The notes: generated by a model not told the origin, from the sequence alone. A stretch of 37,943 nucleotides of DNA from Deltaproteobacteria bacterium (GCA_025353585.1 JANXOM010000075.1:1-37943); one strand, 5' to 3'. Shown: positions 7,601 through 16,240, counted from the first letter of the stretch. Program-made: numbers and translations.

Positions 7601-8956
7601 ATGTCCGACCTCCTGTCCCTCCTCAGCATGGGTTCGAGCGCGATGAGCGCTCAACACACGGGCGTGGCGGTCGCGACCAACAACGTCGCCAACGCGAACA
7701 CGGTTGGCTATTCGCGCGAGGTCGTCGACCTCGAGGCGATGCAAGGCCCCCCGACCCTCGGAGGGGTCCGCTCCGGCGATCCGACGCGCACGGCGGACGG
7801 GCTCGTCTCCGGGCGCATCCGCGACGCGGCGTCGTCGCTCGGCCGCACCGCGCAGACGCGCGACACGCTCTCGGACTTCGAGGCGACGCTCGCCGGCGGC
7901 GCGCAGACGAGCGATCGCCTCGCGAGCGTGTTCGCGCGCCTGCAGCAGACCGCGGCCGCCCCGACGGATCCGGACCAGCGCCAGGCCACCGTCGCCTCGC
8001 TCGCGGACCTCGTCTCCACGTTTCACGCCACGGCCGCGGCCGTGACGGACGCGCGCACGTCCGCCGACGCGCAGATCGGCACGATGGCCACCAGCGCCAC
8101 CGCGCTCGCGAGCCAGCTCGCCGCCGCGAACAAGGCCGCGCAGTCGGGGTCGCCCGCCGCGCTCGACAACCGCGACCGCATCGCGAAGCAGCTGACGACG
8201 CTCGTCGGCGGCTCCGCCCGCGTCGACGCCGATGGCCAGATGCGCTTCGTCCTCGACGGCGGCGGCGTCCTCGTCGACGGCACGCACGCCGCCCAGCTCC
8301 AGGCCAAGCCCGACGCAGCGACGGGCCTCGCGACGCTGTCGCTCGTGTCGGGCGCCAACACGCGCGATGTCACGGCGCAGCTCTCCGGCGGTCAGCTCGG
8401 CGGCATGCTCGCCGCGCGCGCGCAGATCGTCGCCGTGGGTGACCGGATGGATCAGCTCGCGTCCGACGTGGCCACCGGCTTCAACACGGTCTCGCAGGCC
8501 AACGCCGGCGCCGACGGCGTCACGGGCCGGCCGACGTTCGTCGCGCCCGCCGCCGTCAAGGGCGCGGCCGCGGCGCTCGCGCTCGATCCGGGCCACGCCG
8601 CGAACCCGAGCCAGCTCGCCACCGCCGGCCCCGGCGCGGGCCCCGGCGACAACAAGGGCGCGCTCGCGCTCGCCGCGCTATCGGCCGCGACGGTGGCGGC
8701 CGGCGGCTCGACCTTCACGTCGGCCGCGCTCGCGCCGATCACGGCCCTCGCGCAGCACGTCGCCGATGCGAAGGCGGACGCGACCGCCGATAGCGTGGTC
8801 GCCTCGCACCTCGACGACCTACGCGACTCCGTCTCCGGGGTCGATCTCACCGAAGAGCAGACGAACCTCGCGCGCTTCTCGAGCGCGTCGCAGGCGCTGA
8901 CGAAGTTCCTCTCGACGATCAACGACATGCTGTCGGGCTTGATCCAGAACCTCTGA
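7601..8956 (+). CDS. flgK: Flagellar hook-associated protein 1 (FlgK)
   Basis: FlgK joins the hook to the filament. The ATG at 7601 is chosen because it lies ten bases after flgN and gives the normal N-terminus, MSDLLSLLSMGSSAMSAQHTGVAVATNNVANANTVGYSRE, with the rod/hook/HAP motif at about residues 18-40. The protein has 451 residues, at the short end of the family. The C-terminal VDLTEEQTNLARFSSASQALTKFLSTINDMLSGLI is the standard HAP1 coiled-coil ending. The middle is rich in Ala, Gly, Ser and Thr. Confidence 0.94.
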   Translation: MSDLLSLLSMGSSAMSAQHTGVAVATNNVANANTVGYSREVVDLEAMQGPPTLGGVRSGDPTRTADGLVSGRIRDAASSLGRTAQTRDTLSDFEATLAGGAQTSDRLASVFARLQQTAAAPTDPDQRQATVASLADLVSTFHATAAAVTDARTSADAQIGTMATSATALASQLAAANKAAQSGSPAALDNRDRIAKQLTTLVGGSARVDADGQMRFVLDGGGVLVDGTHAAQLQAKPDAATGLATLSLVSGANTRDVTAQLSGGQLGGMLAARAQIVAVGDRMDQLASDVATGFNTVSQANAGADGVTGRPTFVAPAAVKGAAAALALDPGHAANPSQLATAGPGAGPGDNKGALALAALSAATVAAGGSTFTSAALAPITALAQHVADAKADATADSVVASHLDDLRDSVSGVDLTEEQTNLARFSSASQALTKFLSTINDMLSGLIQNL

Positions 8957-8984
8957 GCGGCCGTCCGCTCGCTAGGACGCCGCC

Positions 8985-9869
8985 ATGCGGGTGACCTCAA
9001 CACACATCATCGAGCTCGCGTCGCAGGCCACCAGCCGCGCGCAGAGCAAGGTCGCCGACGCGACGGGCGTCGCCAGCTCCGGCCTCCGCGTCCAGGTGCC
9101 ATCGGACGACCCCGTCGCGTGGGCCGACGCGCAGCGCGAAAAGACGCGGCAGACGCTGTCGACGGGCACGGGCGGCGCGCTCGCCGCGAGCCGGACCGAT
9201 GTCCAGGAGACCGACTCGTCGCTCGCGAGCCTCACCGGCATCGTCGCGCAGGCGCGCCAGCTCGCCGTTCAGGGCTCCTCGACCACAGCCGGGCCCGGCG
9301 ACCGCTCGGCGATCGCCGCCCAGGTGACCGCCCTCTACAAGTCCGCGCTCGCCGCGGCCAACGCGCAGGGCGCCGATGGCCACTACCTCCTCGCCGGCTC
9401 GCAGACGGGCACCGAGCCCTTCGATGCCGCTGGCGCGTACCACGGTGATGGGTCCGCACGTGACATCACGACCGGCGAGAACGTCGCGCAGACCGTCGGC
9501 GTGCCGGGCTCCGTCCTGACGGCGGACGGGAGCGCCGACACGGTCGACATCCTGCCCGAGCTCGCCAAGCTCGCGACGGCGCTGGGCGCCAACGACCTCG
9601 TCGGGGTCCAGGGCTCCCTCGGCACGCTGTCGACGGCGACCACCCAGCTCGGCGTCGCGCGCGGCAAGACCGGCGCCGCGCTGGCCGCGTTGACCGACGC
9701 GGACACGCAACGCGGCCTCCTGGAGACGCGGCTGGCCGGCGTGATCTCGAACCTCGTGCAGGCGGACGGCGTCGGCGCCGCGAGCACGCTCGCGCAGGCC
9801 ACGCAGATCCTCAACGTCACGCAGGCGGTCACGCAGCACGTGATCTCGACGCTCCAGCAGAGCGCGTAA
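8985..9869 (+). CDS. flgL: Flagellar hook-associated protein 3 (FlgL)
   Basis: FlgL is the second hook-filament junction protein. The 294-residue protein has flagellin-like helical ends. At the N-terminus are MRVTSTHIIELASQATSRAQSKVADATGVASSGLRVQVPSDDPVAWADA and LTGIVAQARQLAVQGSS. The C-terminus (LETRLAGVISNLVQADGVGAASTLAQATQILNVTQAVTQHVISTL) has the FlgL form of the D0/D1 helix. The SGLRVQVPSDDP element is the FlgL counterpart of the flagellin SGxRINSASDD motif. It lies 28 bases after flgK. Confidence 0.92.
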   Translation: MRVTSTHIIELASQATSRAQSKVADATGVASSGLRVQVPSDDPVAWADAQREKTRQTLSTGTGGALAASRTDVQETDSSLASLTGIVAQARQLAVQGSSTTAGPGDRSAIAAQVTALYKSALAAANAQGADGHYLLAGSQTGTEPFDAAGAYHGDGSARDITTGENVAQTVGVPGSVLTADGSADTVDILPELAKLATALGANDLVGVQGSLGTLSTATTQLGVARGKTGAALAALTDADTQRGLLETRLAGVISNLVQADGVGAASTLAQATQILNVTQAVTQHVISTLQQSA

Positions 9870-9883
9870 CTTTCGAATCTGCC

Positions 9884-9910
9884 TAAAGCCGTCCGCCAAC
9901 CGGACGAGTC
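9884..9910 (+). promoter_or_regulatory. Candidate sigma-28 (FliA) promoter for fliC
   Basis: TAAAG (9884-9888) matches the -35 half of the FliA consensus TAAAGTTT. Eleven bases after the eight-base -35 window lies GACGAGTC (9903-9910), which keeps the G.CGA core of GCCGATAA. The spacing is exactly the family value. It would start transcription near 9918 and leave a leader of about 48 bases before the fliC ATG. The -10 half is only partly matched. Confidence 0.5.
9890..9906 (+). terminator. Hairpin between flgL and fliC
   Basis: CGTCCG (9890-9895) and CGGACG (9901-9906) form a perfect six-base stem with a CCAAC loop, 21 bases after the flgL stop. No T-run follows, so it would be at best a weak or Rho-assisted terminator. 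It overlaps the spacer and -10 part of the candidate fliC promoter, so it may instead be an operator. Confidence 0.35.
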
Positions 9911-9928
9911 AGCAAGTGGGACCGACAC

Positions 9929-9951
9929 GGTCCACTAAACCAAACCGGACC
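9929..9951 (+). promoter_or_regulatory. Stem-loop in the fliC leader
   Basis: GGTCC (9929-9933) can pair with GGACC (9947-9951) around an A/C-rich 13-base loop. It ends just before the Shine-Dalgarno sequence GAGGAAA (9953-9959), which is nine bases or so before the fliC ATG. Such a leader could affect stability or translation of flagellin mRNA; this is inference. Confidence 0.3.
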
Positions 9952-9965
9952 CGAGGAAAAACACA

Positions 9966-10811
9966 ATGTCGATCTCGATGCTCACCAACACCACCTCTCT
10001 GTCGGCCCAGGGCAACCTCTCGAACACCCAGATGGAGCTCTCGAAGTCCATCAGCCGCCTGTCGTCCGGCATGCGCATCAACAGCGCATCGGATGACGCC
10101 GCCGGCCTCGGCATCAGCCAGCACATGTCCGCGGACATCCAGTCGCTCGGCCAGGCCCAGCGCAACACGAACGACGCCATCTCGCTCTCGCAGGTCGCGG
10201 AAGGCGGCATGAGCCAGATGCAGGGGATCGTGTCGCGCATGCGCGAGCTCGGCGTCGAGTCGAGCAACTCCACGCTCGGATCCACGGAGCGCGGCTACGT
10301 CCAGACGGAGTTCAAGCAGCTCTCCAAAGAAATCGATCGCATCAGCAACGTCACCGACTTCAACGGCCAGAAGCTCCTCGACGGCAGCGCCTCGAGTGGC
10401 CTGACGTTCCAGGTCGGCATCAAGAACACCGCGAACGATCGCCTGGCGCTCAGCATCACGAAGCTCGCGACGACCACGCTCGGCTCGACCTCGCTGCACA
10501 TCGGCTCGGCGAGCCTCTCCACGGCGACCAACGCGCAAGCCGCGCTCGCCGTGTTCGACAGCGCGATCAAGCAGCTGTCGACCGCCCGCGCGAACGTCGG
10601 CGCCGTGCAGAACCGCATGAACGTCACCGTCAGCAACCTCGCCGTCACGACCCAGAACCTGACGGCGGCGAAGTCGCGCATCACCGACGTGGACATCGCG
10701 TCGGAGACCGCGAACATGACGCAGCACAACATCCTCAGCCAGGCCGGCATCGCCGTCCTCGCCCAGGCCAACCAGCTGCCGTCCGCGGCGCTCTCGCTGC
10801 TCCGCGGTTAA
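9966..10811 (+). CDS. fliC: Flagellin (short, D0/D1 type)
   Basis: This gene encodes the filament subunit. The 281-residue protein has the conserved N-terminal helix (LSKSISRLSSGMRINSASDDAAGLGIS, about residues 25-51) and the C-terminal helix (SRITDVDIASETANMTQHNILSQAGIAVLAQANQLPSAALSLLRG). The middle part is short, so outer domains D2/D3 are missing. Between about residues 135 and 200 it is rich in Ser and Thr (ATTTLGSTSLHIGSASLSTATN), possible O-glycosylation sites for the sugar made by the neighbouring pse genes. A good ribosome site (GAGGAAA) precedes the ATG, and a sigma-28-like promoter lies upstream. No second flagellin gene is seen in the window. Confidence 0.95.
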   Translation: MSISMLTNTTSLSAQGNLSNTQMELSKSISRLSSGMRINSASDDAAGLGISQHMSADIQSLGQAQRNTNDAISLSQVAEGGMSQMQGIVSRMRELGVESSNSTLGSTERGYVQTEFKQLSKEIDRISNVTDFNGQKLLDGSASSGLTFQVGIKNTANDRLALSITKLATTTLGSTSLHIGSASLSTATNAQAALAVFDSAIKQLSTARANVGAVQNRMNVTVSNLAVTTQNLTAAKSRITDVDIASETANMTQHNILSQAGIAVLAQANQLPSAALSLLRG

Positions 10812-10849
10812 GCGGCGACGACGGGCAGCCCGCTCGGAAGGAGCACTAG

Positions 10850-12163
10850 ATGGCGATCACGTTCTCTGGCCTCAGCAGTGGTATCGATTCGAGCTCGCTG
10901 ATCTCGCAGCTCGTGGCGGCCGAAAAGCAGCCCGAGCAGCCGCTGATGGCGCAGCAGTCGAACCTGGCGAGCCAGAAGCAGATCGTAAATCTACTGTCGT
11001 CGGCGATGTCGGACTTCGGCACGTTCGCCGACAGCATGTCGCTCACGAGCGGGACCCAATTTCGCACCTCGTCGACGAGCGACAGCCACGTCAACGTCGC
11101 GGTCTCCGGGGATGCATCGGCCTCGACGCACGCCGTGCGCGTCGACCAGCTCGCCCGCGCCCAGGTGGTCTCGTCGAAGACCTTCCCCGCCGACGTGGCC
11201 GGGATGCTCGGCACGGGTGGCGTCACGTTTCAGACCGGCACGGGCGTCTCGACGTCCGTGAGCTGGGGCGCGACCGACACGCTGGAGAGCATCGCTTCGA
11301 AGATCAACGGCACGAACGCCGGCGTCGCCGCGTCCGTGCTCTTCGACGGGTCGAGCTATCGACTGATGGTCAACGCGAGCAAGACCGGCACGACCAACGC
11401 CGCGACGTTCACGGACAACGGCGACAGCCTCGGCCTCGGTGACGCGGCCAACGTCAAGGTTCCGCCGATGGACGCGAAGGTGACGATCGACGGGGTCCAG
11501 GTCACCCGACCGACGAACGTGATCGACGACGCCCTCACCGGCGTGACGATCACGGCGATGTCGGCCCAGGGCGCCACCGAGGCAGATACCCAGGTCGCGG
11601 TCACGCTCGACACGGCGGCGGCCGCGGCGAAGCTCAACACGTTCGTCACCTCCTTCAACAACATCATGGGAAAGCTGAACACGCAGCTGACCTACACCGG
11701 CACGCGGGCGGGCGCCGACACGCTGTTCGCCGACTCGGATCTCGAGGGTCTGCAGAACCGGATGACCTCGATGGTGAGCCAGAGCTTCGGCGGCATGACG
11801 CTCGACGGGCTCGGCCTCTCGATCGACAAGACCGGCATCCTGTCGCTCGACTCGTCCAAGCTCACCGCGGCGCTCGGCAAGGATCCCGATACCCTCGCGA
11901 AGTTGTTCGTGAAGGGCGGCTTTTCGAGCGCGCTCCGGTCACTGGACAACTCGTATACCGAGGCCGGCGACGGCATCTTCGCGAACAAGACCAAAGGCAT
12001 GACTGACCGAACGGCCAGCATCCAGAAGCAGATCGACTCGTACGACGCCAACGCCACCGCGTTGCAGACCCGCCTCCAGGCGCAGTTCACGGCGCTCGAG
12101 GCCACGATGTCGGCGTTCCAGGCCCAGTCCTCGTCCATCACCGCCCTGCTGAAGTCCGCGTAA
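10850..12163 (+). CDS. fliD: Flagellar filament cap protein FliD
   Basis: FliD caps the growing filament and guides flagellin folding. The 437-residue protein starts with the FliD signature FSGLSSGIDSSSLISQLVAAEKQP (about residues 4-27). It carries a middle beta-rich part with the flagellin-hook IN-like stretch (ADTQVAVTLDTAAAAAKLNTFVTSFNNIM) and ends in a coiled coil (DRTASIQKQIDSYDANATALQTRLQAQFTALEATMSAFQAQSSSI), which is the canonical C-terminus. The Shine-Dalgarno sequence GGAAGGAG lies six bases before the ATG. It sits between flagellin and fliS as in most flagellar clusters. Confidence 0.95.
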   Translation: MAITFSGLSSGIDSSSLISQLVAAEKQPEQPLMAQQSNLASQKQIVNLLSSAMSDFGTFADSMSLTSGTQFRTSSTSDSHVNVAVSGDASASTHAVRVDQLARAQVVSSKTFPADVAGMLGTGGVTFQTGTGVSTSVSWGATDTLESIASKINGTNAGVAASVLFDGSSYRLMVNASKTGTTNAATFTDNGDSLGLGDAANVKVPPMDAKVTIDGVQVTRPTNVIDDALTGVTITAMSAQGATEADTQVAVTLDTAAAAAKLNTFVTSFNNIMGKLNTQLTYTGTRAGADTLFADSDLEGLQNRMTSMVSQSFGGMTLDGLGLSIDKTGILSLDSSKLTAALGKDPDTLAKLFVKGGFSSALRSLDNSYTEAGDGIFANKTKGMTDRTASIQKQIDSYDANATALQTRLQAQFTALEATMSAFQAQSSSITALLKSA

Positions 12164-12176
12164 CCAAGGACCGACC

Positions 12177-12545
12177 ATGCTTGCTCGCGCCGCGAAGATG
12201 TATCAGAACGTCGATCTCGAGTCGGCGCCGAAGACGCAGGTCCTCGACCGGCTCTTCGAGCGGTTCGCCCGAGACCTCGACGACGCCCGCACCGCGATCG
12301 CGGCCAAAGACATCCTCGCCAAGGCCGCCGCGATCGACCACGCCGCGCGGATCGTGATCGAGCTCCGTGCCGCCCTCGACCACGCCGCCGCGCCGGAGCT
12401 CGCCGCCCATCTCGACGCGCTGTACGTCTTCGTCACCGACAAGCTGACCGAGGCCAGCTTCGCGATGAACGTGGGGCCGCTCGCGCACGCGACGCGGGTC
12501 ATGTCGACCCTCGCGGATGGCTTCCGCAAAGCCCACCAGAAGTGA
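12177..12545 (+). CDS. fliS: Flagellin export chaperone FliS
   Basis: FliS binds flagellin C-termini before export. The 122-residue helical protein has the family's opening Tyr (MYQNVDLESAPKTQVLDRLFERFARDLDDA), followed by amphipathic helices and the characteristic LYVFVTDKLTEASF segment (usually LYxYxxxRLxxAN). It lies 13 bases after fliD. The stop overlaps the GTG start of the next gene. Confidence 0.92.
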   Translation: MLARAAKMYQNVDLESAPKTQVLDRLFERFARDLDDARTAIAAKDILAKAAAIDHAARIVIELRAALDHAAAPELAAHLDALYVFVTDKLTEASFAMNVGPLAHATRVMSTLADGFRKAHQK

Positions 12546-12865
12546 GCGGCCACCGCGAAGCGCACCTGTCGCTCGTCGACGCGCTGCTCGCCGCCACGCC
12601 GGTCGTGCCCGAAGGCGTGCCCGACGAGGTCCTCCTCGACGCCGCGCGCATCATGGTCGCGACCCGCGAGGCCATCCTCGCGACGGCCGAGCTCGCGCCG
12701 CTGGTCCCGCCCGGCGAGGACGTCCCGGCGCCGAGCGAGAAGATCGCGGAGCTGACGTCGCGCCAGGCGGCCTGGAACGACGCCCTCGCCGAGGCGCGGA
12801 CCCGCACCGGCTCGCACCGCGTGGCGACGGGCAAGCTGCGCGCGTACCGCACGCGTCAACCCTGA
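12542..12865 (+). CDS. FliT-like small helical protein
   Basis: A 107-residue protein without signal peptide or membrane segment, coupled to fliS by a GTGA overlap. The C-terminal part IAELTSRQAAWNDALAEARTRTGSHRVATGKLRAYR resembles the end of FliT-type chaperones, with a long helix and a final Lys/Arg-rich turn and Tyr. FliT is the chaperone of FliD and is usually encoded just after fliS, so position supports the call. The middle (PEGVPDEVLLDAARIMVATREAILATAELAPLVPPGED) is not typical. I treat FliT as the best guess, not a firm identification. Confidence 0.6.
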   Translation: MSGHREAHLSLVDALLAATPVVPEGVPDEVLLDAARIMVATREAILATAELAPLVPPGEDVPAPSEKIAELTSRQAAWNDALAEARTRTGSHRVATGKLRAYRTRQP

Positions 12866-12874
12866 CGACGGCCG

Positions 12875-12902
12875 CGCGGACGACGCCGGACGCAAGTCCG
12901 CG
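12875..12902 (+). repeat. Inverted repeat before pseC
   Basis: CGCGGAC (12875-12881) and GTCCGCG (12896-12902) form a perfect seven-base stem around a 14-base loop in the 48-base gap between the FliT-like gene and pseC. No T-run follows. It may be a weak terminator or attenuator that separates flagellar from sugar genes. Confidence 0.35.
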
Positions 12903-12913
12903 TCACGCCTCGC

Positions 12914-14152
12914 ATGCGGGCTGGCCCGCCGCTCGCAGAGACCGTGCTCGTGCTTCCGTACGGCCGCCAGAGCATCGACGACGAGGATATCGCAGCGGTC
13001 ATCACGGCCCTGCGCGCACCTCTCCTCACCTGTGGCCCGCTGGTCGGCCGGTTCGAGGCCGCGCTCGCCGCGCTGGTCGGCGCGCCGTACGCCACGGCCT
13101 GCTCGAGCGGCACCGCCGCGCTGCACCTGGCGTACGCGGCGCTCGGCATCGGCGAGGGCGACGAGATCATCACGACGCCGATCACGTTCTCCGCGACCGC
13201 GGCCGCCGCGTACTACGTGGGCGCGACGGTCCGGATCGCGGACACCGACCCCCGGACAGGCAACCTCGACCCCGCGTCGGTCGAGGCGCTCATCACCTCA
13301 CGCACGCGCGCGATCGTGCCCGTCCACCTCGCCGGCCAGCCCGCGGAGCTGGCGCGGCTCACGGCGCTGGCGCGCGCCCACGGGCTACGGCTCATCGAGG
13401 ACGCGTGCCACGCGCTCGGCGCCACGTCGGGGGGCGTGCCGATCGGCGGCGGCGACAGCGACGCGGTCGTGTACAGCTTCCACCCCGTCAAGCACGTCAC
13501 CACGGGCGAGGGCGGCGCGGTCGTCGTCCGCAACGCGGACATCAAGCGCCGCCTCGACCGGCTCCGGCAGCACGGGATCGAGCGCGACCCCGAACGCATG
13601 CAGGCCCGGCCCGAGGGGCCGTGGGCCTACGAGGTCCAGGAGCTCGGCTGGAACTACCGCCTGCCCGACCTCGCGTGCGCGCTCGGCCTCTCGCAGCTGA
13701 CCAGGCTCCCCGCGTTCGTGGCCCGCCGCCGGGCGCTCGCCGCCCGCTACCGGGCCGCGCTGGCCGCGACGTTCGGGGCAAGCGCGTACGGCGACACCCT
13801 CGAGGCGCCGCTCGCGGCCCCGGTCGAGATCGCGGGGCGCGAGTCGGCATACCACCTGTTCGCGATCGCGGCCGACTGGGCGCACTTCGGAACCACGCGC
13901 GCGCGCACCGTGGCCGCGCTCGCCGAGGCCGGGATCGGGACGCAGGTCCACTACATCCCGCTGCTCCAGCACCCGCTACACGCGGCGCGCTGTCCCGGCG
14001 AGCTCGCCCGGCCGCGCCCCGGCGCGGACCGCTACTACGCCCGCACCCTCAGCTTGCCGATGTTCCCCGCGATGCACGACGCCGATGTCGACCGCGTCGT
14101 CGCCGCGCTTCACCGCGCTCTCGTTCGCACCACGGAAGGACCTACCCAGTGA
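12914..14152 (+). CDS. pseC: PseC, UDP-sugar C4 aminotransferase
   Basis: PseC is the PLP-dependent aminotransferase that acts on the 4-keto product of PseB in pseudaminic-acid synthesis. The protein has 412 residues from the ATG at 12914; GTG codons at 12944 or 12950 would give the more usual short N-terminus before PYGRQSIDDEDIAAV, so the start is uncertain. DegT/DnrJ/EryC1 family marks are ACSSGTAALHLAYAALGIG, the PLP aspartate in LIEDACHALGA (Asp163) and the Schiff-base lysine in SFHPVKHVTTGEGG (Lys193). The PYGRQSID beginning is typical of PseC. The stop overlaps the pseB GTG. Confidence 0.9.
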   Translation: MRAGPPLAETVLVLPYGRQSIDDEDIAAVITALRAPLLTCGPLVGRFEAALAALVGAPYATACSSGTAALHLAYAALGIGEGDEIITTPITFSATAAAAYYVGATVRIADTDPRTGNLDPASVEALITSRTRAIVPVHLAGQPAELARLTALARAHGLRLIEDACHALGATSGGVPIGGGDSDAVVYSFHPVKHVTTGEGGAVVVRNADIKRRLDRLRQHGIERDPERMQARPEGPWAYEVQELGWNYRLPDLACALGLSQLTRLPAFVARRRALAARYRAALAATFGASAYGDTLEAPLAAPVEIAGRESAYHLFAIAADWAHFGTTRARTVAALAEAGIGTQVHYIPLLQHPLHAARCPGELARPRPGADRYYARTLSLPMFPAMHDADVDRVVAALHRALVRTTEGPTQ

Positions 14153-15147
14153 CCACGCTCCACGCCACCACGTCCGCCCTCGATGACAAAGTCGTGCTCG
14201 TGACCGGCGGGACCGGCTCGTTCGGCAAGGCATTCGTCCAGCGCGCCCTCGCGTCGCGCGCGAAGAAGATCATCGTGTTCTCGCGCGACGAGCAGAAGCA
14301 CTACGTCATGGAGCGCGAGATCAAGGACAAGCGCCTGCGGTTCTTCGTCGGGGACATCCGCGACCGCGACCGACTGCAGAGCGCGCTGCGCGGCGTGGAC
14401 GTCGTGGTCCACGCGGCCGCGATGAAGCACGTACCGATCTGCGAGTACAACCCGATCGAGGCCGTGCAGACCAACGTCAACGGCGCGCGCAACCTGATCG
14501 AGGCGGCGATGAGCTGTGGCGTCCAGCGCGTCATCGCGCTGTCGACGGACAAGGCCGTCTCGCCGGCCAACCTCTACGGCGCGACGAAGCTGTGCATGGA
14601 GAAGTTGCTCCTCGCCGCGAACGCATACTCGGGCGACCGGGCCACGCGCTTCTCGTGCGTGCGCTACGGCAACGTGATGGGCTCGGCGGGCAGCGTCATC
14701 CCCCTGTTCCGCGCGCAGAGGTCGCGCGGACAGCTCACCATCACCGACGCGCGCATGACGCGCTTCTGGATCGAGATGGAGGACGCGGTCAACCTCGTGC
14801 TCCGCGGCCTGCAGCTGATGCGCGGCGGCGAGATCTACATCCCGAAGCTGCCGACGACGGACATCGAGACGCTCGCCGAAGCGGTCGCGCCGGGCGTGCC
14901 GCGGACGTGCGTGGGCATCCGCCCCGGCGAGAAGCTGCACGAGACGCTCATCTCGACGGAGGAGGCGCGCCGCACGAGCGACCTCGGCGAGCTGCTCGTC
15001 ATCTGGCCCGAGTTCGCGTTTCACTCGACGAACACGAACGTGCGCGTCGGCGAGCCGGTGCCGGATGACTTCACGTACTCGAGCGACTGCGCCTCCCCGC
15101 GCCTCGGGCTCGAAGAGACGCGTGCGATGGTCGCCCGCGTGGCGTAA
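14149..15147 (+). CDS. pseB: PseB, UDP-GlcNAc 4,6-dehydratase (inverting)
   Basis: PseB carries out the first step of pseudaminic-acid synthesis: 4,6-dehydration and C5 inversion of UDP-GlcNAc. The GTG at 14149 overlaps the pseC stop and gives 332 residues. The Rossmann motif VTGGTGSFGKAF is at about residues 18-29. Further family marks are VVHAAAMKHVPICEYNPIEA, ALSTDKAVSPANLYGATK (the YxxxK pair) and VRYGNVMGSAGSVIP. Order pseC-pseB-pseG is one of the common arrangements. pseG starts two bases after its stop. Confidence 0.93.
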   Translation: MTTLHATTSALDDKVVLVTGGTGSFGKAFVQRALASRAKKIIVFSRDEQKHYVMEREIKDKRLRFFVGDIRDRDRLQSALRGVDVVVHAAAMKHVPICEYNPIEAVQTNVNGARNLIEAAMSCGVQRVIALSTDKAVSPANLYGATKLCMEKLLLAANAYSGDRATRFSCVRYGNVMGSAGSVIPLFRAQRSRGQLTITDARMTRFWIEMEDAVNLVLRGLQLMRGGEIYIPKLPTTDIETLAEAVAPGVPRTCVGIRPGEKLHETLISTEEARRTSDLGELLVIWPEFAFHSTNTNVRVGEPVPDDFTYSSDCASPRLGLEETRAMVARVA

Positions 15148-15149
15148 CC

Positions 15150-16193
15150 GTGGCGGCCCCGTCCCTCCTCGGTCGACGCGTGGTGTTCCGCGCGGACGCG
15201 TCGCACGCGCTGGGCTTCGGTCACGTGGCGAGGTTGTGGGCGTTGATCGAAGAGGTCCAGAGCGCGGGCGGCGATCCTGTCTTGATGTTCGGCGGTGACG
15301 CGCTGGCCGTGATGTCGTGGGCGCGCGATCGCAACCTCGAGGTCGACGCGCAGGACTGGAGCCCGGAGCAGGTAGCGCGGGCGGCGGAGGAGATGCACGC
15401 GGCGGCGGTGGTGATCGACGGACCGGCGATCGCAGACCAGCTCGCGCCGAAGCTCAAGGATCGCGGCGTGCGGACGGTGGTGGTGGATGACCAGGGGAAG
15501 TGCCCGCTCCAGGTGGACGCGGTGGTGAACCACAATTTTCACGCGCTCTCGCTCGCGCACACGTACCCGTGCGCGAAGAGAAAGCTACTCGGCCGGCACT
15601 ACCTGATGCTGCGCCGCGAGATCAAGCGCTTCACGCGCGGCTCGTGTCGCCCGATGGCGTCGTCGCGGCTGCGCCTGCTCATCACGTTCGGCGGGAGCGA
15701 TCCGGTGGGCGCCACGGCGCGGGTGATCTCGCTGCTGCCGGAGGACCGACCGCTCGAGCTCGTGGTGATCGCGGGGCCGGGGTTCCGCGACGACGACGCG
15801 CTGCGCATCGCGGTCGGCCACGCATGCCTCGCGGGGCACACGGTCGATGTCCGCCGGTCGCCGGACGACCCGGGCGGGCTGTTCGTCTCCGCCGACGCCG
15901 CGCTCTGCAGCGCCGGCGGCACCCTCGGCGAGCTGGCGTACCTCGGCGTGCCCGCGCTCGCCTGGGCCATCGCGCGCGACCAGGTGGTCCCCGCGCGCGA
16001 GCAGGTCCGCAAGGGCATGATCAGCGGCGGTCGCAAGTGGACCGACTGCGACGACGACATGATCCGCGCCGACCTCGTGCGCTTCCTCCTCGACGACGCT
16101 GGCCGCGCCCAGCAGCGCCTGCGGGCGCTCGGCACCGCCGACTCCGACGGCGCCAACCGCGTCCTCCACGCCGCCCTCCTGGGGACGGTGTAG
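15150..16193 (+). CDS. pseG: PseG, UDP-sugar hydrolase (3' end in mobile repeat)
   Basis: PseG removes UDP from UDP-2,4-diacetamido-2,4,6-trideoxy-altropyranose, the fourth step of the pathway. The 347-residue protein has the GT-B-like fold marks of the family: VVFRADASHALGFGHVARL (residues about 10-28, with GxGH-like GFGH), LLITFGGSDPVG, and SADAALCSAGGTLGELAYLGVPALAWAI near the C-terminus. The start is a GTG two bases after pseB. The last four codons, Gly-Thr-Val-stop, lie inside the first copy of the repeat bordering the transposase element, so the natural C-terminus has probably been replaced by a few residues. The conserved core looks complete. Confidence 0.88.
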   Translation: MAAPSLLGRRVVFRADASHALGFGHVARLWALIEEVQSAGGDPVLMFGGDALAVMSWARDRNLEVDAQDWSPEQVARAAEEMHAAAVVIDGPAIADQLAPKLKDRGVRTVVVDDQGKCPLQVDAVVNHNFHALSLAHTYPCAKRKLLGRHYLMLRREIKRFTRGSCRPMASSRLRLLITFGGSDPVGATARVISLLPEDRPLELVVIAGPGFRDDDALRIAVGHACLAGHTVDVRRSPDDPGGLFVSADAALCSAGGTLGELAYLGVPALAWAIARDQVVPAREQVRKGMISGGRKWTDCDDDMIRADLVRFLLDDAGRAQQRLRALGTADSDGANRVLHAALLGTV

Positions 16194-16206
16194 TACTTGT
16201 CAACCG
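16181..16206 (+). repeat. Outer left repeat L1 of the RAYT element
   Basis: The copy begins GGGGACGGTGTA, continues GTACTTGTC and ends AACCG. It differs from outer right copy R2 at one position only. It contains GTAG, the tetranucleotide typical of REP sequences recognised by RAYT proteins, and supplies the last codons and TAG stop of pseG. Confidence 0.85.
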
Positions 16207-16224
16207 TCGCGTTTTACGAAGCGT

Positions 16225-16240
16225 AGTTATTTCAATAACT
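16225..16240 (+). repeat. AT-rich hairpin between L1 and L2
   Basis: AGTTATT, a TC loop and AATAACT make a perfect seven-base stem. It is strongly AT-rich in an otherwise GC-rich window and lies between the two left repeats. It may be part of the transposase recognition site or a terminator after pseG. Confidence 0.55.

Noticed and set aside
12517..14148. Long upstream extension of the pseB frame over the FliT-like gene and pseC
   Set aside because: The extension is Arg/Pro-rich and lies across recognised genes in another frame; the GTG overlap at 14149 and the Rossmann motif set the real start.
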